Shown: piece by piece, positions 1-7,506 of the stretch | How positions within the stretch are numbered: position 1 is the first letter of the stretch | How the letters are laid out: each line of letters opens with the position of its first letter | The notes under the pieces: generated by a model | What the model was told of the DNA's origin: nothing | Database searches by the model: none | What the model saw: the letters and a program-made list of their open reading frames with translations, nothing else | Translations under genes and position numbers: made by a program | Origin: Rhodospirillaceae bacterium UBA3470 | GTDB lineage: Bacteria > Pseudomonadota > Alphaproteobacteria > Rhodospirillales > Casp-alpha2 | Length of the DNA stretch: 14,548 nt | NCBI GenBank assembly: GCA_002378125.1 | Contig: DFRF01000062.1 | Span: forward strand, 1-14,548 | Direction of reading: 5' to 3'

Positions 1-1
1 A

Positions 2-496
2 GCTACGGTCCAGGCTGAACGCTGCACTAGCGTAATCCAGGAAGACGGCTCAGAATACATCGTCAACACCTGCAGTGCCTGCCGCAAGGTCAATATCCGC
101 CGCAAACGGCGCGGCATAGCGATGCCGGTCATGCGGACTTACAATATACAACCTCGATCAAAATTTCCTACCTCCTTTAAGGGTATAGGTCGGTCACGGA
201 TAACTAGCGAAATTCTCTGCGAAGGCGGCCAAGGCGCAGGCATCAACATCATGAAGCCGAAAGCTCGACAGACCACGCAAAAAAAATGTGTAGCACTTAA
301 AACCTCTGTCACTGGCGTCGTGATCTTAGTCAACAGCTGCAATAGCTGTCGCGGCGTCGCGGTAGAACGTTACGCCACTAACGGCAAGTCAATGGGCCGC
401 CAAGCCTATAAAATAAAGCCACTCTCCGTCATTCAAGTTCAATCTAAAGGCTCAGCCCAAGTGGGCTATCTGGCCGACGTCCCCTGCCCGTCTTAG
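2..496 (+). CDS. Tandem four-cysteine repeat protein, 5' end outside window
   Basis: The reading frame is open from base 2 to the TAG at 494-496 (164 residues), so the ATG at 122 is probably internal and the true start lies left of the window. I do not recognise a family. The protein holds two diverged copies of one module. In the numbering from base 2, copy 1 has C8, then VNTCSACR with C24 and C27, then C73. Copy 2 has C96, then VNSCNSCR with C113 and C116, then C162. The spacing from the CxxC to the last cysteine is 46 residues in both copies, which supports an internal duplication. Four cysteines per unit suit either a small metal site or two disulfides. A secretion signal, if present, would lie outside the window. 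The next gene is convergent and 247 bp away. Function unknown; that this is a real gene is fairly secure because of the repeat symmetry. Confidence 0.72.
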   Translation, partial: ATVQAERCTSVIQEDGSEYIVNTCSACRKVNIRRKRRGIAMPVMRTYNIQPRSKFPTSFKGIGRSRITSEILCEGGQGAGINIMKPKARQTTQKKCVALKTSVTGVVILVNSCNSCRGVAVERYATNGKSMGRQAYKIKPLSVIQVQSKGSAQVGYLADVPCPS

Positions 497-743
497 GCTG
501 GGTCGACATACCGGCGGTTCATATTATGTAAGCGTCGCAAATCTGATTGATTAGATAAAAGCATCCACTTTCCTAGAGTTTCGAAAGAACGATTTAATAC
601 GTTAATCTGCCTCGCCAACGGCCAGTAAGTCGAAGACGAGGCAAAACAATAGCTATGACAATTTACCACCAAGCCACATTGCTAAGACGTGTTAATTATC
701 AGCTTCAAAGCTGACTAAAACCGGCAACTCGCACCGAGTGGCA
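497..743. other. Intergenic region between convergent genes
   Basis: No coding sequence is supported here. The stretch lies between the end of the cysteine-repeat gene (+) and the end of the permease gene (-). It contains three short inverted repeats: 608-614 with 637-643 (7 bp, long loop), 699-705 with 708-714 (7 bp, 2-base loop), and 727-731 with 735-739 (5 bp, 3-base loop). These are plausible transcript ends for the two convergent genes, but none has a strong T tract. Confidence 0.5.
699..739 (-). terminator. Possible terminator hairpins after the permease gene
   Basis: Two small inverted repeats follow the permease stop codon on the minus strand. ACTCG/CGAGT (727-739, 3-base loop) comes first and is followed on the minus strand by TGCCGGTTTTAG, which includes a short T run. 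TCAGCTT/AAGCTGA (699-714, 2-base loop) comes next. The T run is only four bases and the stems are short, so this is a weak call. Confidence 0.3.
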
Positions 744-1646
744 TTATCGCATTCGCAGTTTTGGATCCAACAAATCGCGAAGGGCATCGCCAAAGATGTT
801 GAAGCCGAATACGGCGAGGCTAATGGCAACACCGGGCCAAATCGCTAGCCACGGGGCGCTCTCGGCAAACTCCTCGGCCCCCCCCTGCAGCATCAAGCCC
901 CACGACGGGGTCGGCTCCTGCAGGCCCAAGCCTAAGTAGCTTAGCGACGCTTCCAATAAGATCGCATCACCGATATAGAATGTCAGGATGATTAGGTAGG
1001 GTGCCATGACGTTGGGCACCATATGCCGAAGCACTATGCGCGCATCGCTGAAGGCCATGGCCCGGGCCGCGTCCACATAGGGAATCTCTCGAATAGCCAG
1101 GGCATTCGAACGCACCACCCGCGCACATAGTGATATTTTGACAATCACGATGGCCAAGATCACGTTCTGGAGCCCCGTACCCAGCATGGCAACAATGGCG
1201 AGCGCCAGGATCACCAAGGGGAAGGCCAACATCACATCGATGACCCGTTGCACGCAAAGATCAAACCAGCCACCGTAATAAGCGCTGGTAACACCCAGAA
1301 TGAGGCCGATGGTGGCCCCCAGGAAGCCCGCTGTCACGCCAACGAACAATGCCGTACGCGCCCCGTAGGCTAGTCGCGACCAGATGTCACGGCCAAACTG
1401 ATCCGTGCCGAGAATGTACTCGCTGCCCGGCGCGATGAACATGTGGTCAAAATTGGCGGTTTCTGGATCGTAGAACGAGATGAAATCGGCGAAAACGGCG
1501 CAAAAGACCAGCAAGATAATGGTGACAGCGCCAGTGGTCCCCAAGGGCTGGCGGCGAATCAAGCTTATCAAACGCTTGCCGAATGAGTGTTTTTCGACAA
1601 GCTGATCAAAATTTTGATCGATGGCGCTATCGCGAACTTCACTCAT
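744..1646 (-). CDS. DppC/OppC-type ABC transporter permease
   Basis: This is an inner-membrane permease subunit of the peptide/nickel (Dpp/Opp) ABC importer family, 300 residues from the chosen start. That start (ATG at 1644-1646, MSEVRDSAID) is preceded on the minus strand by AGGGGAG at good spacing. An upstream in-frame ATG at 1700 would add 18 residues but has no clear ribosome site. Family marks are an N-terminal membrane segment after the basic RLISLIRRQP stretch, the LGTDQFGRDIWSR motif that precedes the permease core, several further hydrophobic helices, and an EAA-type coupling loop (YVDAARAMAFSDARIVLRHM) that contacts the ATPase. The C-terminus (GDALRDLLDPKLR) is typical. The substrate cannot be told from sequence. 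No DppB partner, ATPase or binding protein lies next to it; the gene upstream is clpA, 134 bp away. It must work with subunits encoded elsewhere or be a remnant. Confidence 0.92.
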   Translation of the reverse strand: MSEVRDSAIDQNFDQLVEKHSFGKRLISLIRRQPLGTTGAVTIILLVFCAVFADFISFYDPETANFDHMFIAPGSEYILGTDQFGRDIWSRLAYGARTALFVGVTAGFLGATIGLILGVTSAYYGGWFDLCVQRVIDVMLAFPLVILALAIVAMLGTGLQNVILAIVIVKISLCARVVRSNALAIREIPYVDAARAMAFSDARIVLRHMVPNVMAPYLIILTFYIGDAILLEASLSYLGLGLQEPTPSWGLMLQGGAEEFAESAPWLAIWPGVAISLAVFGFNIFGDALRDLLDPKLRMR

Positions 1647-1780
1647 GGGTGCTCCCCTATTGTTTATTTTTTGCGATGGTGATTGAGCGTCAGCTTGCAT
1701 ACAAGCGAACTCACATCCAGTCCTGAAATTAATTTAGGATGGAACACTGGGTAAGGCTCCTACTGCCCGACGAATCTACA

Positions 1781-4117
1781 CTATTCTACAAATGCCGGCA
1801 CCTTATCGTCGCGGTCACGCCTGGCTCGCGGTTTGCCCTTCTTGCGTTTAGCCAGAAGTTTGGTGCCTTTCGGATAATCGAAAACGGGTTTCCCGTTTTT
1901 GATCTTAACGACCACGACGCCGCCCTTGGCTAATTTGCCAAACAAAAGCTCTTCGGCCAGCGGCTTCTTAATGTGTTCCTGGATAACCCGACCCAGCGGG
2001 CGGGCACCGAATTTCTGATCGTATCCCCTATTGGCCAACCATTCACGCGCGCTTTCGGTCAGTTCGATCATCACGTTGCGGTCGTTCAACTGGAATTCCA
2101 GTTCCATTACGAACTTGTCAACAACCTTGGACACCACTTCCGGAGACAGCGCCGCGAACCCAATGACCGAGTCGAGACGGTTGCGGAATTCCGGCGTGAA
2201 CAGCTTCTCAATCGCTTCGGCGTCGTCGCCGATGCGCTGTTCGCGTTCGAAGCCGATGGGCGGCTTGGCCATATCGGCGGCGCCCGCGTTGGTGGTCATA
2301 ATCAGGATGACATTACGGAAGTCGACGCTCTTGCCGTTATGGTCAGTGAGCTTGCCGTGGTCCATAACCTGGAGCAGGATATTGAAAAGGTCCGGGTGCG
2401 CCTTTTCGATCTCATCTAACAGCAACACCGAATGGGGCTGGTGATCGACGGCATCGGTTAACAGACCGCCCTGGTCGAAACCTACGTAGCCTGGCGGCGC
2501 ACCGATAAGCCTCGAGATGGAATGGCGTTCCATGTACTCGGACATGTCGAAGCGGACCAACTCCACGCCCATAATGTGGGCGAGCTGACGGGCCACCTCA
2601 GTCTTACCCACGCCCGTGGGCCCAGAGAACAGGTACGACCCAACCGGCTTTTCTGGCTCGCGCAGACCGGCCCGAGCCAGCTTGATAGCGCTGGCTATCG
2701 CTTCGATGGCACTATCCTGACCGAACACGACGGTCTTCAGATCGCGTTCCAGGTTAGCAAGTGCCTTCCGATCGTCGGTGGAGACAGATTTCGGGGGGAT
2801 GCGGGCGATCATAGCGACTACCTGCTCCACATCCTTCACTGTGACCGTCTTCTTGCGTTTGCTTTCCGGCACCAGCATGCGTGAGGCGCCAACCTCGTCG
2901 ATAACGTCCAACGCCTTGTCGGGGAGCTTGCGGTCATTGATGTACCGCGCTGCCAGCTCCACGGCGGTCTTCAAGGCTTCCGCTGTGTAGCGGACGTGAT
3001 GGTGCTCCTCAAAGTAGGGTTTCAGACCCTTTAAAATCTTAATGGTGTCCTCGATGGAGGGTTCGTAAACATCGATTTTCTGGAAACGGCGCACCAAGGC
3101 TCGATCCTTTTCGAAGTAATTACGGTATTCCTTGTAGGTGGTGGAGCCCATACACTTCAGTGTGCCGCCTTGAAGCGCGGGCTTGAGGATATTCGACGCG
3201 TCCATGGATCCGCCAGACGTCGCTCCTGCACCGATCACCGTGTGAATCTCGTCGATGAACAGGACCGCACCTTCGGTGTTTTCCAGTTCGACCATGACCG
3301 CCTTCAGACGTTCCTCGAAATCACCCCGATAGCGGGTGCCGGCCAACAACGCGCCCATGTCGAGAGCAAAGATAGTGCATTTCTCCAGAACCTCAGGCAC
3401 CTCGCCGTCAATGATACGCTTCGCTAGGCCTTCCGCGATAGCCGTTTTCCCGACGCCCGGGTCGCCCACGTAGAGCGGATTATTCTTGTTTCGCCGGCAA
3501 AGGACCTGGATGGTACGATCAATCTCTTCCGTGCGGCCAATCAACGGGTCGATGCGACCCTCGTCGGCCTTACGGTTGAGATTGACGCAATAGGCGTCCA
3601 GGGCTTCCTGGCCCTTCTCCACGACCTTTTCCCCGGCCGCCTCTTCGTCGGCGCCGAAGACAACACGGCTTTCGAACTGGCCCGGTACCTTGGCTATGCC
3701 GTGGGAGATATAGTTGACTGCATCGAGGCGTGACATGTCCTGCATTTGCAGGAAGTAGACCGCGTGCGACTCGCGCTCGGAGAATAGGGCCACTAAAACG
3801 TTCGCGCCGGTCACCTCTTCACGACCCGACGATTGCACGTGGATCACGGCGCGCTGGATGACCCGCTGGAAACCCGCCGTGGGCTTCGGATCGCCGCTCT
3901 CCTCGGTGCGCATATCATCTAGATCCTGGTCCACGAACTCTAATAATTCCGCCACCAGGCGCTCCAAGTCGACGCCGCAGGCCTTCATAACGGCGACCCC
4001 ATCCTGATCGTCCGTGAGGGACAGAAGCAGATGTTCTAAGGTCGCATATTCGTGACTACGCTCGGTGGCATGGGCCAAGGCACGATGCAGGGTTTGTTCA
4101 AGGTTTCGCGACAGCAT
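1781..4117 (-). CDS. clpA: ATP-dependent Clp protease ATP-binding subunit ClpA
   Basis: ClpA is the hexameric AAA+ unfoldase that feeds substrates to the ClpP peptidase in the cytoplasm. At 778 residues this copy is the usual length. It has an N-terminal Clp repeat domain (about 1-145), which binds ClpS, then a first AAA+ module with Walker A GDPGVGKT (218-225) and Walker B VLFIDEIH (285-292). The second module has Walker A GPTGVGKT (499-506) and Walker B VLLLDE (564-569). An IGF tripeptide (621-623) lies where ClpA has its ClpP-docking loop. The fold ends with the usual FGARPLGR sensor-2 stretch (703-710). The last about 25 residues form a very basic tail ([15 protein letters not shown]). 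The ATG is 2 bp after the clpS stop, so the two are clearly co-transcribed. clpP is not in the window. Confidence 0.98.
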   Translation of the reverse strand: MLSRNLEQTLHRALAHATERSHEYATLEHLLLSLTDDQDGVAVMKACGVDLERLVAELLEFVDQDLDDMRTEESGDPKPTAGFQRVIQRAVIHVQSSGREEVTGANVLVALFSERESHAVYFLQMQDMSRLDAVNYISHGIAKVPGQFESRVVFGADEEAAGEKVVEKGQEALDAYCVNLNRKADEGRIDPLIGRTEEIDRTIQVLCRRNKNNPLYVGDPGVGKTAIAEGLAKRIIDGEVPEVLEKCTIFALDMGALLAGTRYRGDFEERLKAVMVELENTEGAVLFIDEIHTVIGAGATSGGSMDASNILKPALQGGTLKCMGSTTYKEYRNYFEKDRALVRRFQKIDVYEPSIEDTIKILKGLKPYFEEHHHVRYTAEALKTAVELAARYINDRKLPDKALDVIDEVGASRMLVPESKRKKTVTVKDVEQVVAMIARIPPKSVSTDDRKALANLERDLKTVVFGQDSAIEAIASAIKLARAGLREPEKPVGSYLFSGPTGVGKTEVARQLAHIMGVELVRFDMSEYMERHSISRLIGAPPGYVGFDQGGLLTDAVDHQPHSVLLLDEIEKAHPDLFNILLQVMDHGKLTDHNGKSVDFRNVILIMTTNAGAADMAKPPIGFEREQRIGDDAEAIEKLFTPEFRNRLDSVIGFAALSPEVVSKVVDKFVMELEFQLNDRNVMIELTESAREWLANRGYDQKFGARPLGRVIQEHIKKPLAEELLFGKLAKGGVVVVKIKNGKPVFDYPKGTKLLAKRKKGKPRARRDRDDKVPAFVE

Positions 4118-4119
4118 GC

Positions 4120-4485
4120 TTATTTGTCTCCGTCATCGTCACCATCTTTTTCGATGGTGCACTGAAGGGGGTGTTGGTTCTCGCGGGCCAGATCCATCAC
4201 CTGGTTGACTTTCGTTTCGGCCACTTCGTAAGTGTAAACGCCACAAACTCCGACGCCGCGTTGATGCACATGCAACATAATCTGCCTAGCCCGTTCGTCG
4301 GGCATGGAGAAAAAGCGCTGCAGTACATAGACAACGAACTCCATAGGCGTGTAGTCGTCATTCAGCATCAGCACCTTGTACATGGACGGCTTCTTGGTCT
4401 GCGTCCGCGTTTTAAGGGCAAGTCCCGTTTCCCCGTCATCGTCGATGAGGACCGGCGTGTTCGGTGGGTTATTCAGTTCAGTCAT
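4120..4485 (-). CDS. clpS: ATP-dependent Clp protease adaptor ClpS
   Basis: ClpS binds the ClpA N-domain and delivers proteins with destabilising N-terminal residues (the N-end rule pathway) to ClpAP. At 121 residues it has the expected flexible, acidic N-terminus followed by the conserved core. In the segment [20 protein letters not shown]42, D43, D44, T46 and M48 match the known substrate pocket. H74 in HVHQRG matches the conserved pocket histidine. The core continues with [13 protein letters not shown] and ends with the typical [10 protein letters not shown]. An extra acidic tail (DGDDDGDK) follows. It is the first gene of a clpS-clpA operon with a 2-bp gap. The stretch TGGGATG just before the ATG could act as a weak ribosome site. 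Confidence 0.98.
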   Translation of the reverse strand: MTELNNPPNTPVLIDDDGETGLALKTRTQTKKPSMYKVLMLNDDYTPMEFVVYVLQRFFSMPDERARQIMLHVHQRGVGVCGVYTYEVAETKVNQVMDLARENQHPLQCTIEKDGDDDGDK

Positions 4486-4686
4486 GTCATCCCATTAGCT
4501 TCCGGGGAAGGTCCGCTGACGCGATAGTAGAATGTCTCCTACCTCCCCAATAATATGGGATGTTTGGCCGGTGGTGAAAGACCTGAAAACAAGAAATTAA
4601 TCTTCCCGATCGCACCCAACAGCTTGTTCCATGGCTGCCCGAGGAGTAGCGTATCGCGCTTGAGACGATTTCCAGAGACCCCGTCC
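4486..4686. promoter_or_regulatory. Divergent promoter region, clpS / cyclodeaminase-like gene
   Basis: About 200 bp separate the divergent clpS start and the preferred start of the cyclodeaminase-family gene, so promoters for both must lie here. A 5-bp inverted repeat, CTTCC/GGAAG (4499-4510, 2-base loop), sits just upstream of clpS. I saw no convincing -35/-10 pair on either strand. The frame of the right-hand gene stays open back to an ATG at 4555, but those extra 44 codons do not resemble its family. Confidence 0.4.
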
Positions 4687-5652
4687 ATGCCTTTCAATAC
4701 CCTCACCTATCTCTCTCGACAGGATATGGATAAACTGGGCCTCACGTCCCTGGATATGGTCGACGCCATCCAGGCCATGTGCGAGAGCCGCGAGGCCGGC
4801 CGGGTTCAGGCCGCCCCAAAAAGCTCTATAAAGCCCGACGATAACCGTTTCTTCATGTCCACCCTGGCCTCTGCAGACCCGCCAGGCTACATGGCCGTGA
4901 AGTCGCTTGGCCTCAGCAAAAACAACTCGGAACACGGCCTGGAATCGATAGGATCGTTGATCACGCTGTTCGACGCAGCCACCGGGCATCCCGTGGCGGT
5001 CATGGACGGCGACTGGATTACCGGGCAACGCACGGCGGCCCTTAGCGCACTCGCCGCCAGGTTCATGGCCAATCCCCACTCTAAGGTTATCTCCTTCATC
5101 GGTTGCGGCGTGCAGGCGCGCAGCCACCTGGATATTTTCGCCGATCTGTACCCACTTACAGAGATTCGTGCTTTGGGTCGTGGTCAGAAGAATCGCGATG
5201 CCCTTCTGGCACGGGCGACTGCGCGCGGTCTGGGCGCCAGAGCCGCCGCCGACAGCAGAGCGGCAATTGCCGATGCAGACCTGGTCATCACCACAGTGCC
5301 CGACTACCCGGACATAAAGCCCTTCTTAGATGCTCGCGATTTGAAGCCCGGCGCCTTTGTTGCGATGGTTGACCTTGCCCGGACCTGGTTACCCAATAGC
5401 CTGGGTGCCATCCGCCGCATCATCATCGATGACCAGGCCCAGGAAGCAACCATGTCGAAGCCCATGATCAACCCGGCCAAGGTGACTGGCGATTTGCAGG
5501 GCCTAGTGTCTGGTCGCGTCACCAGCCCAACCCTTAAAAAGGACTGCACAGCCTTCGTTTTTCGCGGCATGGCAATCGGCGATCTCGCACTCGCCAGTCT
5601 CGCCTTCGACGCCGCACGCACCAAGGGCTTGGGATGCGAATTACCGCGCTAG
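4687..5652 (+). CDS. Ornithine cyclodeaminase/mu-crystallin family protein
   Basis: This is an NAD(P)-binding enzyme of the ornithine cyclodeaminase/mu-crystallin family (321 residues, normal length). The family includes ornithine cyclodeaminases, some alanine dehydrogenases, and cyclic-imine reductases, so the substrate cannot be assigned. Seen in the sequence from the chosen start: the substrate-site lysine in VKSLG (K72), the arginine in TGQRTAALSALAA (R115), the Rossmann loop IGCGVQA (138-144), and an aspartate in AMVDLAR (D229) where the family has its catalytic acid. I prefer the ATG at 4687 (MPFNTLTYLSRQDM) because the family begins there. The in-frame ATG at 4555 adds 44 residues rich in Pro and Arg. 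The gene converges on a decarboxylase-like gene with only 7 bp between stop codons. The two may share a catabolic theme, but this is inference. Confidence 0.88.
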   Translation: MPFNTLTYLSRQDMDKLGLTSLDMVDAIQAMCESREAGRVQAAPKSSIKPDDNRFFMSTLASADPPGYMAVKSLGLSKNNSEHGLESIGSLITLFDAATGHPVAVMDGDWITGQRTAALSALAARFMANPHSKVISFIGCGVQARSHLDIFADLYPLTEIRALGRGQKNRDALLARATARGLGARAAADSRAAIADADLVITTVPDYPDIKPFLDARDLKPGAFVAMVDLARTWLPNSLGAIRRIIIDDQAQEATMSKPMINPAKVTGDLQGLVSGRVTSPTLKKDCTAFVFRGMAIGDLALASLAFDAARTKGLGCELPR

Positions 5653-5667
5653 GCGCCCTTCAGCGCC
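5652..5667. terminator. Shared hairpin at the convergent stop codons
   Basis: GGCGC (5652-5656) pairs with GCGCC (5663-5667) around a 6-base loop. The hairpin includes the last base of the cyclodeaminase-family stop codon, and its loop includes the stop codon of the opposing gene (5660-5662). It is placed to work on both strands, but there is no T tract on either side, so intrinsic termination is uncertain. Confidence 0.35.
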
Positions 5668-6655
5668 CGGGCAAGTCTACGGTCGCAGGAACGAACAACT
5701 CCCTCACATCCAGGCGCCTTGGCGCTAGGTGCTGTTCATAGGAATATCGGCATAGTGCCTCCAGGTCGGCGACGTTCTCCGCCACGCCATAGGGCCAATA
5801 GTCGTTCCCCATAAGAGCACGAGTGGCCTCCCATTCAGCGGTCACCCAAGGCAGGTGAAGCCGGTTCGCCGAGGCGGTCGCCGTTTCCTCGAGGCGGTCC
5901 ATGGCGATCCGCCGGGCAGCTACAAACGCCTTGAACACGTCAACGGCCAATTCGGGATTTGCTTCCAACAGCCGACGACGAATGCCGATCACATGCATGA
6001 TCGGGAACAGACCAGCACGTTGAAAATAGGCCCGCTCTTCCGCCGCCGGATCGGCGAACAGGCGACGAATCCGCGAATCACCGTCCGTGAAGGCCTGCGG
6101 GGTCATAGGTGAGATCATGGCATCCAGCACGCCAGCCAACATGAGATCGTTCAAGGTCTCGGCGTCATCGATAGGCCGCACATCCATATCGTCCGGCAAA
6201 ACCAACGGCAGGCGCTCCTTGCGTCCAGCTTTGTTTGTGCCACCAGTGCGCGTCTTGAAGGTGCGGCAATCGACCCCGTAGTCGTCCTGCAGAATGCCCC
6301 GGGCCCAGAGCGCCATGGTCATCTGATATTCGGGGACGCCGATCACCCGGCCCTCCAGGTCCTTTGGCGAGGAGATGCCCGCATCGGCACGCACATAGAA
6401 CCCGCCATGCCGAAAGGCCCGCGAAACGAATACTGGGATGGCCGCGTATTCGCATTGCCCCTGAGCCACCTGCATGACGTAGCTACTGGCCGACAGCTCA
6501 CAAATATCGAAGGAGGCTTCGGTGAAGGCTCGGCCGAAGATTTCCGTAGGATACATGACGTTGGGCTGAAGTTGAACCCCGTCGATGGCAACCCGCCCGT
6601 CTATCAGCGGTTCACAGCGGTCATAATTCCAACAGGCAAGGCTGAGGATTTGCAT
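5660..6655 (-). CDS. 4,5-dihydroxyphthalate decarboxylase-like (Pht5-like) protein
   Basis: This 331-residue protein matches the Pht5 family, whose named member decarboxylates 4,5-dihydroxyphthalate to protocatechuate. Many relatives are annotated only as substrate-binding proteins because the fold resembles those of periplasmic binding proteins. Family landmarks are the start (SLACWNYDRCEPLIDG), CELSASSYVMQ (52-62), AIPVFVSRAFRH (72-83), DLEGRVIGVPEYQMT (99-113), FPIMHVIGIRR (217-227) and MGNDYWPYGVAENV (282-295). There is no signal peptide, so it is probably a cytoplasmic enzyme rather than a transport component. AGGAG lies about 12 bases before the ATG, a slightly long spacing. No other phthalate-pathway gene (dioxygenase, dehydrogenase) is nearby, so its true substrate may be another aromatic or dicarboxylic acid. 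Family membership is firm; substrate is not. Confidence 0.85.
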   Translation of the reverse strand: MQILSLACWNYDRCEPLIDGRVAIDGVQLQPNVMYPTEIFGRAFTEASFDICELSASSYVMQVAQGQCEYAAIPVFVSRAFRHGGFYVRADAGISSPKDLEGRVIGVPEYQMTMALWARGILQDDYGVDCRTFKTRTGGTNKAGRKERLPLVLPDDMDVRPIDDAETLNDLMLAGVLDAMISPMTPQAFTDGDSRIRRLFADPAAEERAYFQRAGLFPIMHVIGIRRRLLEANPELAVDVFKAFVAARRIAMDRLEETATASANRLHLPWVTAEWEATRALMGNDYWPYGVAENVADLEALCRYSYEQHLAPRRLDVRELFVPATVDLPGR

Positions 6656-6797
6656 CTTCGTATCGAACTCCTGATTCTAATGCGGACATTGAACCAGCCG
6701 TAGCAACGAAGCAACCAGCCTCCGTAATCCAAACATGCCATGACTTAACGTTACGGCTTAAGTTCTTATTAATCCCAGGAGGATATATAGCAGGTAC

Positions 6798-6852
6798 GAG
6801 CACGTGAGACCCGCGCCGTTGCCGCGCCATTCATCCCCAGAGCACGTGAGAC
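6798..6852. repeat. 13-bp direct repeat with CACGTG core, 42-bp period
   Basis: GAGCACGTGAGAC occurs at 6798-6810 and again at 6840-6852. The two copies are identical over 13 bp and start exactly 42 bp apart, about four turns of B-DNA, so a protein bound at both would face the same side. Each holds the palindrome CACGTG. The second copy continues into a short inverted repeat, GAGAC-T-GTCTC (6848-6858). The location upstream of the Pht5-like gene suggests operator sites, but no regulator is encoded nearby. Confidence 0.55.
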
Positions 6853-6916
6853 TGTCTCCCACAATTTTCACAAAAACGCTGCCAGTGGGGGAAGCACAAC
6901 AGGGCAATAGAGCCCG

Positions 6917-6938
6917 CCCTCCATCGTCTTGGGGAGGG
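6917..6938 (-). terminator. Possible hairpin after the phasin gene
   Basis: CCCTCC (6917-6922) pairs with GGAGGG (6933-6938) around a 10-base loop, starting about 10 bp past the TAA of the full-length phasin frame on the minus strand. The stem is GC-rich but is not followed by a T run, so it may slow polymerase or protect the transcript end rather than terminate on its own. Confidence 0.35.
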
Positions 6939-6948
6939 GAATAACCGA

Positions 6949-7506
6949 TTAGGCGACAAGCTGCTTAGTGATTTTCTCCGCCGCCGCGTCCACCTGTTTG
7001 CCGATGCGGGCGAAGAAATCATCGGCGAACCTAACCGAGAGATTCGACATCTTCTGGAACTCAACGAGTAAGTCATCGTAGTTGGCTTTCACCATAGCGT
7101 CCTGAGGAGAGAAAAGTTCTTCCGGGGTCTTGCAGGTGAAAAATCTCTTGGTGGCTTCCGCCTTCTTCTACAAGGAGAATGTAGTGATGCCGAAGAATTG
7201 CGTATTCAGTTCCTGCAGTCCCTTCATTAAGATTACATTGGCAGTGACTACGGCGTCGATGCTTTCCTTACCGAACCCGACCACGCCTTGGTAACTCTTC
7301 AACACATCAGTATCGGCCTTCGCGGCGGCGTTGACCTGCTCCTTGCTCATGGCGATGGCCTTGTCGACGCCTTTGGTCGCGGTGTCAGCGCTTGCCTTGA
7401 CAACAATTTCCTTGCCAGCTGCAACCGCGGTTTCAATGGTTTCAGTCGGTTCCATTACTGCGAGTTTCGCCGGCTTCGCGACACGGGTGGTCTTCTTGCC
7501 GGTCAT
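6949..7506 (-). pseudogene. Phasin family gene split by an in-frame amber codon
   Basis: Phasins coat polyhydroxyalkanoate storage granules in the cytoplasm. The frame runs 112 codons from the ATG at 7506 to a TAG at 7168-7170, then continues in the same frame for 72 codons to a TAA at 6949-6951. The part beyond the TAG is clearly phasin C-terminus: ATKRFFTCKTPEELFSPQ, then VKANYDDLL and KMSNLSVRFADDFFARIGKQ. The N-terminal part has a Lys/Ala-rich start (GKKTTRVAKPAKLAV) and the usual Ala-rich helix (VDKAIAMSKEQVNAAAKAD). Without the TAG the protein would be 185 residues, a normal size. I chose the ATG at 7506 because GGAG lies 6 bases before it; ATGs at 7518 and 7509 are also in frame. The stop could be a recent nonsense mutation, a sequencing error or a read-through codon. 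As written, a 112-residue truncated product is expected. Confidence 0.85.
7168..7170 (-). other. In-frame TAG within the phasin gene
   Basis: On the minus strand the context is TTC TCC TTG TAG AAG AAG GCG. The residues on both sides (FFGITTFSL before, KKAEATKRFF after) join smoothly as one helix of the phasin fold with no frame change. One base change from GAG (Glu), CAG (Gln) or AAG (Lys) would give this TAG, and such residues fit the surrounding charged helix. Confidence 0.85.

Larger units (their letters stand above)
6656..6948. promoter_or_regulatory. Leader and promoter region of the Pht5-like gene
   Basis: About 290 bp lie between the end of the full-length phasin frame and the Pht5-like start, both on the minus strand. 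No gene is supported; the short open frames here are shadows. On the minus strand, TATATA (6789-6784) could be a -10 element; the position expected for its -35 falls on the edge of one of two 13-bp repeats described separately. An inverted repeat, ACTTAA/TTAAGT (6743-6748 with 6758-6763), sits in the presumed leader. The promoter reading is tentative. Confidence 0.4.

Noticed and set aside
1722..1738. Inverted repeat CCTGAA/TTTAGG between clpA and the permease gene as a terminator
   Set aside because: The stem is short, AT-rich and contains a G-T pair, and no T run follows on the minus strand.
1973..2884. Several plus-strand open frames inside clpA
   Set aside because: All are antisense to highly conserved AAA+ coding sequence, which fully explains the region.
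4555..4686. N-terminal extension of the cyclodeaminase-family gene
   Set aside because: The 44 extra residues have no family resemblance, and the family N-terminus begins at the ATG at 4687.
6831..7076. Minus-strand open frame of 81 codons covering the phasin 3' part
   Set aside because: It lies in another frame across the recognisable phasin C-terminal coding sequence (6949-7167) and has low-complexity Ser/Arg composition.
7149..7506. Frameshift as the cause of the broken phasin gene
   Set aside because: Codon-by-codon reading shows both halves are in one frame, separated by a single TAG, so no insertion or deletion is needed.
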